From Microthrixaceae bacterium (GTDB lineage: Bacteria > Actinomycetota > Acidimicrobiia > Acidimicrobiales > DATDAH01): a DNA stretch of 64,000 nucleotides. The number at the start of each line of letters is the position of its first letter. Position 1 is the first letter of the stretch. Made by a program: the position numbers and the translations under genes. Location of the stretch: positions 1 through 64,000 of the forward strand of contig JACJWK010000008.1 in NCBI GenBank assembly GCA_020637195.1, in the 5' to 3' direction. Under the pieces are notes generated by a model. It did no database searches. It saw only the letters and a program-made list of their open reading frames with translations, and was not told the DNA's origin. Positions 44,450-54,502 of this stretch are shown here, piece by piece.

Positions 44450-45221
44450 CGCGCGCAAGCCGCTGATCAGCGGCAACTGGAAGATGCACCACAACCACTT
44501 CGAGGCGATCCAGACGGTGCAGAAGCTGTCGTACGCCCTCGACGCCGAGGACGCGCTGGCGGTGGACGTGTCGGTGCACCCGCCCTTCACCGACCTGCGC
44601 TCGGTCCAGACCGTGATCGAGTCGGACAAGATGGACATCGCCCTCGGCGCCCAGAACTGCCACTGGGAGGACAAGGGCGCCTTCACCGGCGAGGTGGCGC
44701 CGCCGATGCTGGCCAAGCTCAACGTGAAGTACGTGATCGTGGGCCACTCCGAGCGGCGCGAGCTGTTCGGCGAGACCGACGACGACGTCAACCGCAAGGC
44801 CCGGGCGGTGTTCGCCGCCGAGATGACGCCGATCCTGTGCTGCGGCGAGACCCTCGACGAGCGCGAGGCGAGCACCACCGAGGCCAAGGTCGAGGGCCAG
44901 GTGCGGGCGGGCCTGGCCAAGCTGTCGAAGGACCAGGTGGGGGCGATGGTGGTCGCCTACGAGCCCATCTGGGCCATCGGCACCGGCCGCACCGCGAGCG
45001 CCGAGGACGCCCAGGCCGTGTGCGGGTTCATCCGGGGCGTCGTGTCCTCGGTGGCCGGCGCCGACGCCGCCGCCTCGGTGCGCATCCAGTACGGCGGCTC
45101 GGTCAAGCCGAACAACGCCGCCGAGCTGATGGCCCAGCCCGACATCGACGGGGCCCTCGTCGGCGGCGCCAGCCTGGACGCCGACGACTTCTCGAAGATC
45201 GTGCGCTACCGCCTGGCCTGA
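44442..45221 (+). CDS. tpiA: Triosephosphate isomerase
   Basis: 259 aa. SGNWKMHHNH holds N12 and K14, VGHSERRELFGE the catalytic histidine, AYEPIWAIGTGRTA the catalytic glutamate, and YGGSVKPNNAAEL the phosphate-binding end. It interconverts dihydroxyacetone phosphate and glyceraldehyde-3-phosphate. It overlaps pgk by 8 nt and is followed after 23 nt by secG. Confidence 0.97.
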   Translation: MPDARKPLISGNWKMHHNHFEAIQTVQKLSYALDAEDALAVDVSVHPPFTDLRSVQTVIESDKMDIALGAQNCHWEDKGAFTGEVAPPMLAKLNVKYVIVGHSERRELFGETDDDVNRKARAVFAAEMTPILCCGETLDEREASTTEAKVEGQVRAGLAKLSKDQVGAMVVAYEPIWAIGTGRTASAEDAQAVCGFIRGVVSSVAGADAAASVRIQYGGSVKPNNAAELMAQPDIDGALVGGASLDADDFSKIVRYRLA

Positions 45222-45230
45222 GCGGCCCGA

Positions 45231-45236
45231 TAGGCT
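45231..45236 (+). promoter_or_regulatory. Putative -10 element (TAGGCT) of secG
   Basis: TAGGCT ends 8 nt before the secG GTG, inside the tpiA-secG gap. secG may therefore have its own leaderless promoter as well as read-through from the glycolytic operon. Confidence 0.4.
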
Positions 45237-45244
45237 CGATCCTC

Positions 45245-45478
45245 GTGCTCACCGCCATCGTCATCGGCATCCAAGTGATCTCGGCGCTGCTGCTGATCCT
45301 GCTCGTGCTCCTGCACAGCGGCAAGGGCGGCGGCCTGTCCGACATGTTCGGCGGCGGCCTCGGCGCCACGGCGGCGGGCTCGACGGTGGTGGAGAAGAAC
45401 CTCGACCGCATCACCGTCGTGGCGGCGATCGTCTTCGCCTTCACGACGATCGCGCTGGTCCTCCTGCTCGACGGCTGA
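45245..45478 (+). CDS. secG: Preprotein translocase subunit SecG
   Basis: 77 aa with two membrane helices (about 4-23 and 51-72) joined by the glycine-rich loop LLHSGKGGGLSDMFGGGLG, the SecG signature. It assists SecYEG protein translocation. The start is GTG 45245. It is the last cleanly readable gene before the indel-rich stretch. Confidence 0.93.
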   Translation: MLTAIVIGIQVISALLLILLVLLHSGKGGGLSDMFGGGLGATAAGSTVVEKNLDRITVVAAIVFAFTTIALVLLLDG

Positions 45479-45541
45479 TCGGCTCGGCGGCGGCGGCGTT
45501 CCGCGGAACGCTGGGTCGCCGGCGACGGTCGCTCGTTCATC

Positions 45542-45576
45542 GACGGATCCACGGCGCATGCCGCCATCGATCCGTC
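45542..45576 (+). terminator. Hairpin downstream of secG
   Basis: GACGGATC at 45542-45549 pairs with GATCCGTC at 45569-45576; the interior can add GGC/GCC pairs. It lies 64 nt after the secG stop and could end the glycolytic operon transcript. No T-tract follows. The rest of 45479-45721 shows nothing recognisable. Confidence 0.4.
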
Positions 45577-45721
45577 ATCGAACTGCCGTGACGGCACGCC
45601 CGTCGATCACAGGTCGTGACGTTCCACGCGCCGACTCGGCGGGGCTGCGTCGGCGTTTCGTCGGTTGGTCGCCGCCGAGGCGTCGGCTAGATGGCCCCTC
45701 GCCCAGATTCCTGGGCGGCCA

Positions 45722-45799
45722 CGTCGGAGTGGCGGACTGGGTGGACGCTAGCCAGAGGCTGGTACCCGCAAGGGCGTGGGGTTCAAGTCCCTCCGACCA
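45722..45799 (+). tRNA. tRNA-Leu, probably CAG anticodon, with missing bases
   Basis: The acceptor strands GTCGGA and TCCGAC pair, the D-region reads TGGCGGACTGGGTGGACGC, a long variable arm GTACCCGCAAGGGCG is present, and the T-loop TTCAAGT is standard for leucine tRNAs. The molecule is 78 nt where leucine tRNAs are usually 85-89. The anticodon loop is only 5 nt (CAGAG between CTAGC and GCTGG), the T-stem lacks bases in its G and C runs, and one acceptor base is off. As written it could not function, so base deletions in the sequence are likely. It ends ACCT rather than ACCA. Confidence 0.7.
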
Positions 45800-45801
45800 C
45801 C

Positions 45802-45829
45802 TGACCAGGGCAAAATCGCCCTTTGGTCA
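45802..45829 (+). terminator. Hairpin just after the tRNA-Leu
   Basis: TGACCAGGGC pairs with GCCC-TT-TGGTCA (45802-45811 with 45818-45829), with an AAAATC loop and a two-base bulge. It starts 3 nt after the tRNA and is a plausible tRNA terminator. Confidence 0.5.
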
Positions 45830-45929
45830 TGCTGGCGGCGGTGCGTCAAGCCTGCGGGCGTCGCCGACGCCAGCACCGACGCGACCTGATGGCTGTGGAG
45901 ACTTCGAGCGGCGCCGGGCACCACGCGGA

Positions 45930-47150
45930 CGTCCGCGATGATCAGGAGGCGCCGTCTGGTCGAGACGCTGAAGGAGTGGGTGCGGCGCCAGGGCGAGGAC
46001 CTGCCCGGGATGTATGGCGGCATCGACTTCGACGGGTGCCTGAGCGCCGGGCGCTCGGGGCCGATGACGAGTCGGACTACCCGGCCCACGTCAAGCTCCC
46101 GCGGGAGGCGTTGCTGGCCGACACCGAGCTCGTCGAGGTGATGGCCACCGCCACCATGCTGGGCGACGTCGTGCGCGACGCCACGTGGCGCGCGTTCGAG
46201 CTGGGCATGCCGCGCCTGTCGAGATGCTCCGTCGCCGCCGTCGGGGCGTCGACGCCGTCGACGACGCTTCCCCGGAGCTGGCCGCCTTCCTCGCCGCCAT
46301 GGAGGCGACGCCTGACTGGATCGATCCCGGTCTGTCGAGGAGGGTGCCCGCCTGAGCGGGTGGGGCCGCCTTCGCCGCCCCCTACGCCATCCGGGGCGCG
46401 CTCGCCACCTTCTCAACGAGTACGCTGCGCCCCATGGCCATCACCGGTCGCTGTCGGACAAGCGGGCGGCCCGACGGGTCAACGAGACTGCGAGCTTCTT
46501 CTGCCACCACCGCCCTGCCCGGGGATGCGCGCGACGGCCCGGGCTTGAGGCGGCGGCCATGGTCCGCCCCATGCACCTCGATGGTCCGGCATAAACGCGC
46601 CCACCGCTCGGACCGGTGGGACCAGGAGCGCTTCGGCATCCCATCCCGCAGGTCGAATCGCATGCCGGGCTCATCTCGTCGTTCCTCATCTCGGCCGAGG
46701 TGGTTCGGGCGGGCGGACTGAGTTCGACGCCGACGAGCGGGCCCAGATCGAGACGGCCTGCTACTGGTGCTTCCTGCTCGGCCTCCGGAGGAGCTCCTGC
46801 CCGCCGACCAGTCCGGCCTGGCTTGAAGGTGTTCCCGAGGCGGGCCGCGACCTTTTGCGCAGCGGGCTGACGACGCCACCTGCGGCGAGCTTCAGGCCAC
46901 GATGAGCGCCTACCTGCGACCCTGACCGCTCGCTGCGAACCGCGGCCGAGTCGTTCGAGCGCAGCTTCAGCACGGCGTTCTTCATCAAGGTCTTCCTCGA
47001 CGGCGACACCGAGCAGGCGGCGGCGATGGGCGTGCCGATGAGCGCCGCCGACAAGGCCTGGTCGCGCTGCGGCGCCGTTGATCTACGGCCGGCTGAAGGC
47101 GGTCGGTCTCGTCAACAAGGTGCCGGCGTCGCCTCGGCCACCGACGCCGT
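45930..47150 (+). pseudogene. Fragments of a DUF2236/MpaB-like oxygenase
   Basis: Joining frames gives AHVKLPREALLADTELVE, FELGMP, RRVNETASFF, EAAAMVR followed by MH, WDQERFGIP-IPQVE, AGLISSFLISAEVVRAG, F-DADERAQIETACYWCFLLGL and EELLPAD. The pairing of an AAMVRxMH helix with a GIPIPQV motif is what I associate with the heme-dependent MpaB/rubber-oxygenase family. At least four frameshifts interrupt it. Function in the organism cannot be judged until the sequence is corrected. Confidence 0.4.
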
Positions 47151-47169
47151 GACGTGACGCTGCGGCGGC

Positions 47170-47800
47170 GCCTGAGGGGCCTACGGCCACGCCGAGTACC
47201 GCACCGACGCCCGGAGTATACCCACGCCTGGCCCGCTGGCCGGGCGGCTTCCGGCCCTGCGGCCGTCTGAGGCCGTCGCGTCGACGATCGGCCGGAGGGC
47301 CTGTCGGCGGTCGGCCCTGGTCAGATCGCCCGCATGCGGTTGTTGCGGGCGTTAGCACCACTCGGCCAGGCCGAGGTGCTCGAGCACCGGCGGGCACGTA
47401 GTTGCCGAAGCGGCCCCGGTAGCCCTTGCGCAGCCCGGCTACAGCCGCCGACCGGGTTGACCTGTCGCGGCCCACGCCTCGACCGTCCCTGGCTTGGCCT
47501 CCTTCTGCTCGTCGGCGCTCCAGCGGCACCCAGTCGCCCTCCCCGACCAGCATGGCGTGCAGGTCCTCGATGCAGCGCAGGTGTGGCGAGCGAGGTCGAG
47601 CTGACCTGGATGCGCAGCGCCGGCGGGTCGAGCGGCCCGTCCTGCCAGGCGTCGAACTCGGACTTGCCGGGGGGTGGTCAGATCCAGGGGTCGTCGGCGT
47701 CCCTGATCCTTCTGACGTGGTCGGGCACGGCTCCTCCAGGGTCTGGCGCCGGTCGGGCCGGCGGTGTCGAGAGGATCCGGCAGGGCCCACCTGACACCAT
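47170..47800 (-). pseudogene. Unrecognised broken coding fragments
   Basis: On the minus strand, frames combine into a protein-like series: FDAWQDGPLDPPALR, LRCIEDLHAMLVGEGDWVPL, EAWAATGQ and LRKGYRGRFGNYVPAG. Codon-position GC bias and residue composition look coding, but I do not recognise the family. It would be divergent from the regulator fragment that begins near 47820. Confidence 0.35.
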
Positions 47801-47819
47801 GGCCGCGAATTCCGGATCC

Positions 47820-48350
47820 CATCGCCGAGATCAGGGGCACCCACCCGTGCGCGCCGGGCGACCGCTGAGCCTGCTGCTGATCCTCCAGAACGGCGGCCGC
47901 ATCACTGCCGACGAGCTGGCCGGTCGACTGGGGGTCTCGACCTGACCAACAGCGCGACTCGACGTGCCGCCGGGCGCCGGCGTCTCGCGTACGCACCTGG
48001 GCCCGGGTGGCGGCTTTGAGCTGTCGGCACCGAGCAGCCGTCCTGGCCCTGCTGCCGGGCCTCAGCGCACTGGTACCGGCGCCTGCGGCGGGTGCGCAGT
48101 GGGTTGCGCTGGCGGCCCCAGCTCGGTGCTGGTGACCGGCCGTCCTGAGGCCTGGCGTCCTGGGCCGGCGCTGAGCCGGCTACGATCGCCCTGACTGGGT
48201 GAGGGCTCGTTCCGCTTCGACTACGACGCCGCCGTGCACGAGCTGGTGGCCTCGCACGGAGGTCGATGCGTGCTGCTGCCCGAGGAGCTGCGGACACGAT
48301 GGCGGGGATCGGCCGGCGCATCGCCGCCTTCCACGCCGCGGGATGACCGA
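47820..48350 (+). pseudogene. Fragments of a YafY-type HTH/WYL transcriptional regulator
   Basis: RPLSLLLILQNGGRITADELAGRLGVS is the N-terminal DeoR-like helix-turn-helix of this family (near 47845-47940). A shifted frame gives GPGGGFEL, the wing, and the end reads LRTRMAGIGRRIAAFH, similar to the usual C-terminus. The WYL core is only partly readable. Several frameshifts are needed to join the pieces. Confidence 0.5.
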
Positions 48351-48398
48351 CGCGGGCGGACGAAGGAGCCTTGCCTCTGACGACCAGCCGCCGCCCGG

Positions 48399-48899
48399 TC
48401 AGGGTCGGGCGGCGAGCAGCTCGTCGTAGATCGCGAGGGTGACGTCGTCGAAGCACACACGAAGCGGACTACGAGACCCCGTGGAGGCCTGCCCACCGTC
48501 GCGACGGCGATCTCGGCGGGCCGCCCCGGCCGGGTAGCCGAAGATCCCGGTCGAGATCGCGGGAACGCCATGCTGGCGGCGCTGACCTCGTCCGCCCGCC
48601 CAGCGACGGGTGTAGCAGGACGCCAGCAGCTGGGCTCGCCGTCGTGGCCGCCGCCAGACCGGCCTGACCGTGTGGATGATCCACCGGGCCCGCAGGCCGA
48701 ACCCCGGGGTGACCTTTGGCCTCGCTGGTCGGGCAGCCACCGAGGGTGCGGCAGTGCTGCACCAGCTCGGGCCGGCGCGGTGGATGGCGCCGTCGACGCC
48801 ACCGCCGCCGAGCAGCGAGGAGTTGGCGGCGCTGACCACGGCGTCCACGTCTCGGTGGTGATGTCGGCGCTGCACGGCGACGAGTCTCGGGGCGGTCAT
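48399..48899 (-). pseudogene. Fragments of a macro-domain protein (ADP-ribose-binding)
   Basis: Frames join into DAVVSAANSSLLGGGGVDGA-IHRA, CRTLGGCPT, KVTPGFGL-ARWIIHTV-PVW, LLASCY, AISTGIFGYP-A and CFDDVTLAIYDELLAARP. The NAANSxLLGGGGVDGAIH loop and STGxFGYP are diagnostic of macro domains such as O-acetyl-ADP-ribose deacetylases. At least three frameshifts occur in under 500 bp. The probable start is ATG near 48899. Confidence 0.7.
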
Positions 48900-48969
48900 C
48901 GTGGGGACGACCGGTCGCCGTCCGTGGTCCGGGCACGGGGCAACCTCAGCGACCGCCACCGCGACCGTG

Positions 48970-49300
48970 GCTGCCGTGGCGGCGTGGACAGGGACCGGTC
49001 AGGAGCGACCACCCCATCCCCGCACTCGACCCGATCACGAGGTCCACGGGATGCCCACCATCGACCAGAAGCCGTCGCCCGCCGCCTGACGATGTCGCTC
49101 GACGGCTGGGCGGCGCGGCGTCGGTGCGCCAGTACCTGGTCGACGAGCTCCACCTGCGCTTGCGCCGATGCGCGATCGGCGCCGTGGAGCGGGTGCTCCC
49201 CGAGTCGTCACCGCCGCCGGGCTACACGTGCGTCGACCACCGCCACCGGAGGCGGTGGTGCACCTGCGCTTCGAGCGCCCCTGAGAACTGGCGGGCCGCC
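48970..49300 (+). pseudogene. C-terminal fragment of a RibD/dihydrofolate-reductase-like protein
   Basis: Combining frames near 49110-49290 yields G-GASVRQYLVDELHLRL, GAVERVLPES and PPGYTCVDH-R-EAVVHLRFERP. The GASVxQYLVDELHL strand-helix unit is typical of the RibD C-terminal family of small reductases. The N-terminal part upstream is not readable with confidence. Confidence 0.45.
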
Positions 49301-49327
49301 CGGTCACCACCTGAGATCGTAGACTGG

Positions 49328-49979
49328 CCCCACGAGGCCGCTTCGTACGCGAAGACGACCGCCTGGGCCCGATCGCGGAGGGCCGAGCTTCGTGAGGACG
49401 TTTCGACACGTGGCTCTTCACCGTGGCGGCCCTGATGAAGAGCGACCCGAGATCTCGGCGTTGCTCGACCCCTTCGCCAGCTCGATGAGGACGTCCCGCC
49501 TGCGCTGGGTGAGGGTCTCGAGTTCCCTGGCGGCCGACTGGTCCGCGGCCAGCTGTTACGAAGCGCCCGGACGAGGCGCTGCCGGGTGATCGAGGGGGCC
49601 AGCAGGGCGCCGCCGTCGGCCACGCTGCGGATGGCGGGGCGCGAGCCCTCGGGCGGGAGGTCCTTCAGGATGAAGTTGCTGGCGCCGGCCCGGAGGGCCC
49701 GTACACGTACTGTCGGGGTCGAAGGTGGTGAGGATGACCATCTTGACCGGCCAGTCGGCCCGCTCGAGGATCTGCGAGGTCGCGGCGAGCCCGTCCATCT
49801 CTGGCATGCGGATGTCCATCAGCACGATGTCGGACGGTGCCGCAGCGTCAGGTCGACGGCCCGACGCCGGGTACTCCGCCTCCACCACGACCTCGATGTC
49901 GGGTTGGTGCTCGAGGACCATCGCGAACCTGCGCCGCACGAGGGCCTGGTCATGTCGACGACCGCGACTGGATGGTCAT
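49328..49979 (-). pseudogene. Fragments of a NarL-type response regulator
   Basis: The receiver is readable: RRRFAMVLEHQPDIEVVVEA, DIVLMDIRMPEMDGLAA (phospho-acceptor D), VKMVILTTFD. The HTH end is scattered over frames: DGGALLAPSITRQRL, then TKLGLRDRAQAVVFAYE-like pieces (seen as ALRDRAQAVVFAYEA). The probable start is ATG 49977-49979. It follows the kinase fragment on the same strand, giving a normal kinase-regulator order. Confidence 0.65.
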
Positions 49980-49984
49980 GCTGC

Positions 49985-51140
49985 CACCTGCTCGAGCGGA
50001 AGGCGTGCGTCACCTGGAAGCGGCTGTCTGCGTGCCGGAGCTGGCCTGCATCGTCCCCCGAGCAGCACGGCCCGCTCGCGCATCCCCTGTGAGGCCGTAG
50101 CCAGACCCTGAGCGTCGAGGACGCCGACCCGTCGACCGCCTCGGTGGTGTTGGTCACCCGGATGACCAGCGTGCGCCGTCGACGGCCACCGTGATGGTGA
50201 CCACGGGTTCACGACCTGCGCTTGACGACGCTGGTGACCGCCTCCTGGACGATCCGGTAGGCCGGGAGAGGTCGACGGCCGTGGGGAGCTCTCGGGCAGG
50301 TCGGCGGGCGCGAGGCTGATCCTCCGCACCGGTGTGGCGCAGCTCCTCGACCAGGGCTGGAGGTCCAGGAGCCCCGGCTGGGCCCCAGCCGCTCGGGCTC
50401 GGCGTCGTCGGGCCGCAGCACGCCGAGGAGGTGTCGCAGCTCGCCGAGCGCCTGGCGTCCCGCCCGCTCGACGTCGCCCATGGCCTGATCGCGGCATCGA
50501 GGTCCTTCCTGTGCGACCGTCTTCGCCGCTGCGCCTGGACGGTCATCATCGACACCTGGTGCGCCACCACGTCGCAGCTCCCGCGCGATCCGTCGCTCCT
50601 CGACGACCAGCCCGGCGGGCCCTCGCGCGCTGCTCGGCCTCGAGCCGCACGGCGCGCCTCGAGCAGGGCGAGGTAGTCGCCCCGGTTGCGGACGCGGTGG
50701 CTGACGTACCACTGGCAGACCGTGAACAGGAACGACGGGACGACGTCGACGCGCCGGTGCGGGTCGACCAGGGTGCGAGACGCTGACGGCGACCACGGCC
50801 GCGACCGCACCGAGACCTTGCGAGGATCGTCGCAGTAGCGGCCGACGGAGTAGCAGACGACGACGAGCACGAGTCGCCGCCGTCGCCGTAGCCGGCGACG
50901 GCCCAGACGACGGTCACGATGGCCAACCGACGGCGGTGACTGCGACGACGTGCTCCCGCCGCCAGTAGAGGGCTATACGGCGAGCGCCAACAGCACGACG
51001 GCGCCCAACGGTCGATCACCGAGCGTCGCCGCGGTGAGGCCCCTCGCCGTCGCCGAGGGCACTGACCGCGGATCGAGACGAGCGATCCTGAAGACCACGA
51101 CCGCGAGGACTGCGCCGGATGCCGGGGCCAAAGGTGTGAA
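49985..51140 (-). pseudogene. Fragments of a HisKA_3 sensor histidine kinase
   Basis: Readable pieces in order are a hydrophobic N-terminal region, VVAHQVSMMTVQAQ (dimerisation helix region), DLDAAIRPW, AGRQALGELRHLLGVLRPDD, YRIVQEAVTSVVKR (the N-box region of the ATPase) and LATASQGMRERAVLLGG. These are hallmarks of NarL-type kinases. The gene belongs with the regulator fragment downstream and the ABC transporter fragments upstream, a common module in which the pair controls its own transporter. Confidence 0.6.
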
Positions 51141-51342
51141 CGGCCCCCGTGTGGCGTGGGATCGGCGGGCCCGGCCCCAGGGCCAGTGCGCTTCATCCGA
51201 CGAACCACTGGAGCATCGGTCCGGAGCGGCGGTCGAGGGAAGCCATGCGTGCCGCCACCGTAAACCGGGGACGTTCGACTGGTCAACCGACGCGGGCGCG
51301 CCGAGGGACCGGGCGACCGACGCCGCCGATCACGCATCGCTC

Positions 51343-52077
51343 ACGTGACGTCTCGGCGTCGCAGCGCCACTGAGGCGATGACCGCCGGCACCAGAGCCCA
51401 GAGGCAGAGCCTGACGATCGCGGCCCCGGTGCTGGTCTCGTCGGTGATGCCGGACACCACGGTCGCGAGGGTGCTCGGGGACCCAGGGCGCCGTTCCGCT
51501 GGCCAGCTACACGACCACCGGCGGCAGGACCAGCAGGACCACCACGACGCCCGTGACGGCTCCCACCGGTGTTGCGTGCACGACCGTCCTGACGGCGGCG
51601 CTAAGCACGGACCTGACGGCGCCGGCGAGCCTGGCCGTGCGATCACCCGCACGAGGTTGCCGGTCGCCACGAGGAAGCCCTGGTCGGCCAGCGGCAGCGA
51701 GACGGCAACTGCATGGCGACCAGTGCCCGCCGGCGACACCGAGCACCGTTGCCGAGGCCGATCGGTGAGCTGAGCACGCAGCGCCCTCGACCGGTTCCGG
51801 CGTGCTGAGGAAGGTCGCATCACGGTCCCGGTGGCGTACCAAGCGGAGGCGACGGCGCCGAGGAGCGCCCCTGAGCAGGAGCGAGTTCCCCTGAACGCCA
51901 TCAGCGACTGCTGGTCGGCGGCCGGAGATAGAACCCCTTCGACCCGTCCATGTCGGTGCCGATGGCCACCGCGATCCCAGCTTGACTACGGCGAGGCGAG
52001 AAGCACCGCGAGGAAGGCCACGGGCAGCTGGGCGGGTGAGCTTGCGCAGCCTGCTGCGCTCGAGGTCGATCCGTCAT
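51343..52077 (-). pseudogene. Fragments of an ABC-2 type permease
   Basis: The start region near 52077 gives a short basic leader, a hydrophobic stretch and GIAVAIGTDMDGSKGFYLR. Downstream come MAFRG, LLGAVASAWYATG, PLADQGFLVATGNLVRV and a final ATVVSGITDETSTGAAIVRL with a C-terminal helix ending RRRDVT. This is the layout of a six-helix ABC-2 permease. It is preceded by the ATPase fragment on the same strand. Confidence 0.5.
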
Positions 52078-52079
52078 GA

Positions 52080-52990
52080 CGCGGCACTTCCGGGGTGGGG
52101 GGTCGGGGAAACGGGTCGGGCGGTCAGTGCAAGAAGGCGTCCCCGAGCGAGCCGGCGCGGTGAGAGCTCGTGGAGGGCGACGCCGGCGGCGAGGGCGATG
52201 TCGCTGATGCGGCCGGACGCCAGCTCGGCGACGAGGAGCGCGCCGTCGGCTCTGACTCGACCTGCCCCCGCAGGCGACCAACCGCTCGGCGAGGCGGGTC
52301 GCGCCGGGGTGGTCGGACTCGCACCGTGCGATCGGTGAGGTCCGCCACGGTGCCGGTGGCGACGAGATCGTTTGATCGATGACGACGACGTCGTCGACGA
52401 GGTGCTCCACCTCGGTCAGGAGGTGGCTCGAGACCAGGACCGTGTGGCCCTGCCCGCCTGGCGAGCGCAACAGGTCAGCAGCTTCCCTGATGCCTTGCGG
52501 GTCGAGCCCGCTCTGCCGGTTCGTCGAGCACCAGCACCGGCGGGTCGGCCAACAGGGCTGCGCCAACGAGAGACGCTGCTTCATGCCGAGCGAGTAGGTG
52601 CTGACCCGGCGACGGGCCGCAGCGGGTCCAGCCCGACGGTAAGCAACGTGGCGTCGACCACGTCGACGCTCCGCCTGTCGGCCAGGGCGAGGATCGCCAG
52701 GTGGTTGCGCCCGAGCGGCCCGTGGAAGGCGTTCGGTTCGAGCACCGCGCCGACGGTGCTGGCTGGTCGGGCAGGTCAGCGGTAGCGGCGACCAACGATC
52801 GTGGCGACGCCGTGATCGGCGGCGGCCAGGTCGAGCAGGATCTTCATCGTGGTCGACTTGCCTGCCGTTGGGGGCCGAGAACCCCGTGATGCGCCCCGGC
52901 TCGACGGTGAAGGTGAGGTCCTCCACCACGGCACGGTGGCTGTAGCGCTTTGGTCAGGGTGCTCGAAGGCCACCCTCGTGGGGCCTGGCG
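52080..52990 (-). pseudogene. Fragments of an ABC transporter ATPase (CcmA-like)
   Basis: Joining frames gives VEDLTFTVEPGRITGF, a Walker A split as APNGR / AGKSTTMKILLDLAAAD, HGVATIVGRRYR, a signature-region piece STYSLGMKQRL, GLDPQGIREAADLLRS and GHTVLVSSHLLTEVEHLVDD. The two halves of Walker A lie in different frames near 52870, a clear example of a one-base defect. It probably powers the permease encoded just downstream. Confidence 0.7.
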
Positions 52991-52999
52991 GGCGTGCCG

Positions 53000-54331
53000 C
53001 GACGACAGCCCTTGTGGTCGTGGATGACGGGTCGACGAGGCCGGCCGTGAGCGCCCGGAGCCCGGGATGGCCTGCGGCCCACACCGTCGTGGGCGAGGAC
53101 CAGCCCGCCTCGATGCGAGGGGAAGAAGAGCGCGCCGAGGTCCCAGCGGCCCAGCACCCTGGAGGCGAGCTGGGAGATCGCGATGACGCCGATGCTGGCG
53201 AACGTGACCAGCTGACGATCCGTCCGAGGAGGCCCTGGGCGTGCGGGCCTGCAGCCAGGTGAAGAGGCTGAGGGCGAGGTAGCCGTTCCCGCACCGAGCG
53301 CGGCCAGCGCCAGGGCGTCGACGCCGACCCGGCTGCTCATCGCCAGCGATCCGACGACCAGGCCGTAGCCGGTCAGCACCCTGAGCACGATCGCGGTCAT
53401 CGCTCGAGCCGATGGCGGCCGGTCGCCCCTGCGACGAGGTGTAGCCCGTGAGGTTGCCGAGCGAGAAGGCGGCCATCAGGGACCCCTGAAGGTGCTGGCG
53501 CTGCCCCCGAGGCGATCCTGGGCCAGCAGGGGATGCCCACCATGAGCGGACTGACCACGAAGAGGTTCATCGCGGCCAGCACGCAGAACACGAAGCGCAC
53601 GTCTGTCGCTCCAGAGGTGGAGACGCCCTCGCGATCGACGCCGCTAATCCCAGCGGCCTGACTGACCCGACCGGCGGGGCTCTGGGCCGCATCAGGCGAA
53701 GGTCGCCGCCGACACGGCGAAGGTCGCAGCATCGACCCCGAAGGCGAGCCCCACGCCGGTGGTCGAGCTCGCCTGGCTGGCGATCACCAAGCCGGCGAGC
53801 GGGGGCTCCACGAACCCGGCGATCTGTGTGATGCCTATGATCACCGGGTGCTCCCGGCCTGGAGGTCGGACTGAGCCACCAGGGTCGGGACCATGTCACC
53901 TCCGCCGGCACCGCGAAGCCGGCGACCACCCCTGAACCCCAGCGCGCAACCCGTAGAGCATCCACAGCTCGGCGACGCCGACCAGGGCCAGCGCCACGAG
54001 GCCGGTGAGCAGGCCCTGGCGAGGTCGGCGGCCAGCATCACTCGCCCTCGGCGACACCTGGTCCGTGACGGCGCCGGACGAGCATCAGGACCGCCTGCGG
54101 ACCCCCTGGAGCGCGAGAACGATCCCCAGGGCCACCGGGTCGCCGGTGAGCTGCAGGGCCAGCCAAGGTGGCGAGGAGGGCGAACTGGTCACCCAGGAGG
54201 GGAGGTCGACGAGCCGCCGACCAGAGCCGGAAGTCCTGCTGCGACAGGACGCGCTTCGGAGCCGACGAGCCTGTCGGGGACGGTGCCGTGACGTCGCTGC
54301 AGGGTGGGGCGGTGCGCTCGCTGGTGGCCAT
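53000..54331 (-). pseudogene. Fragments of an MFS transporter
   Basis: Readable pieces from a start near 54331: VLSQQDFRLWSA, LALQLTGDPVALGIVLALQG, QAVLMLV, RRVMLAADLARAC, ALVAVGVAELWMLYG-like residues, NLFVVSPLMVGIP, AAFSLGNLTGY and GNGYLALSLFTWLQARTPR, LASRVLGRWDLGALFF. The pattern is that of a 12-helix drug/macrolide-type major facilitator. Six or more frame changes are needed. Confidence 0.6.
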
Positions 54332-54502
54332 CGGGACTCGCTCAGGTGGTCGATACCGATGACGAAACACCACGCCGACCGCCGGCGCATCAGGCCCGGA
54401 AGGGATTGCCCACCTGCCCTCTGTGGGGATTCTGCCGCCCTCCCGCCTCCGTCTCGCGGGGAGGGCTCACGGGCGCCGCCGAGGCCGGTCGCCCGCTGGG
54501 CG

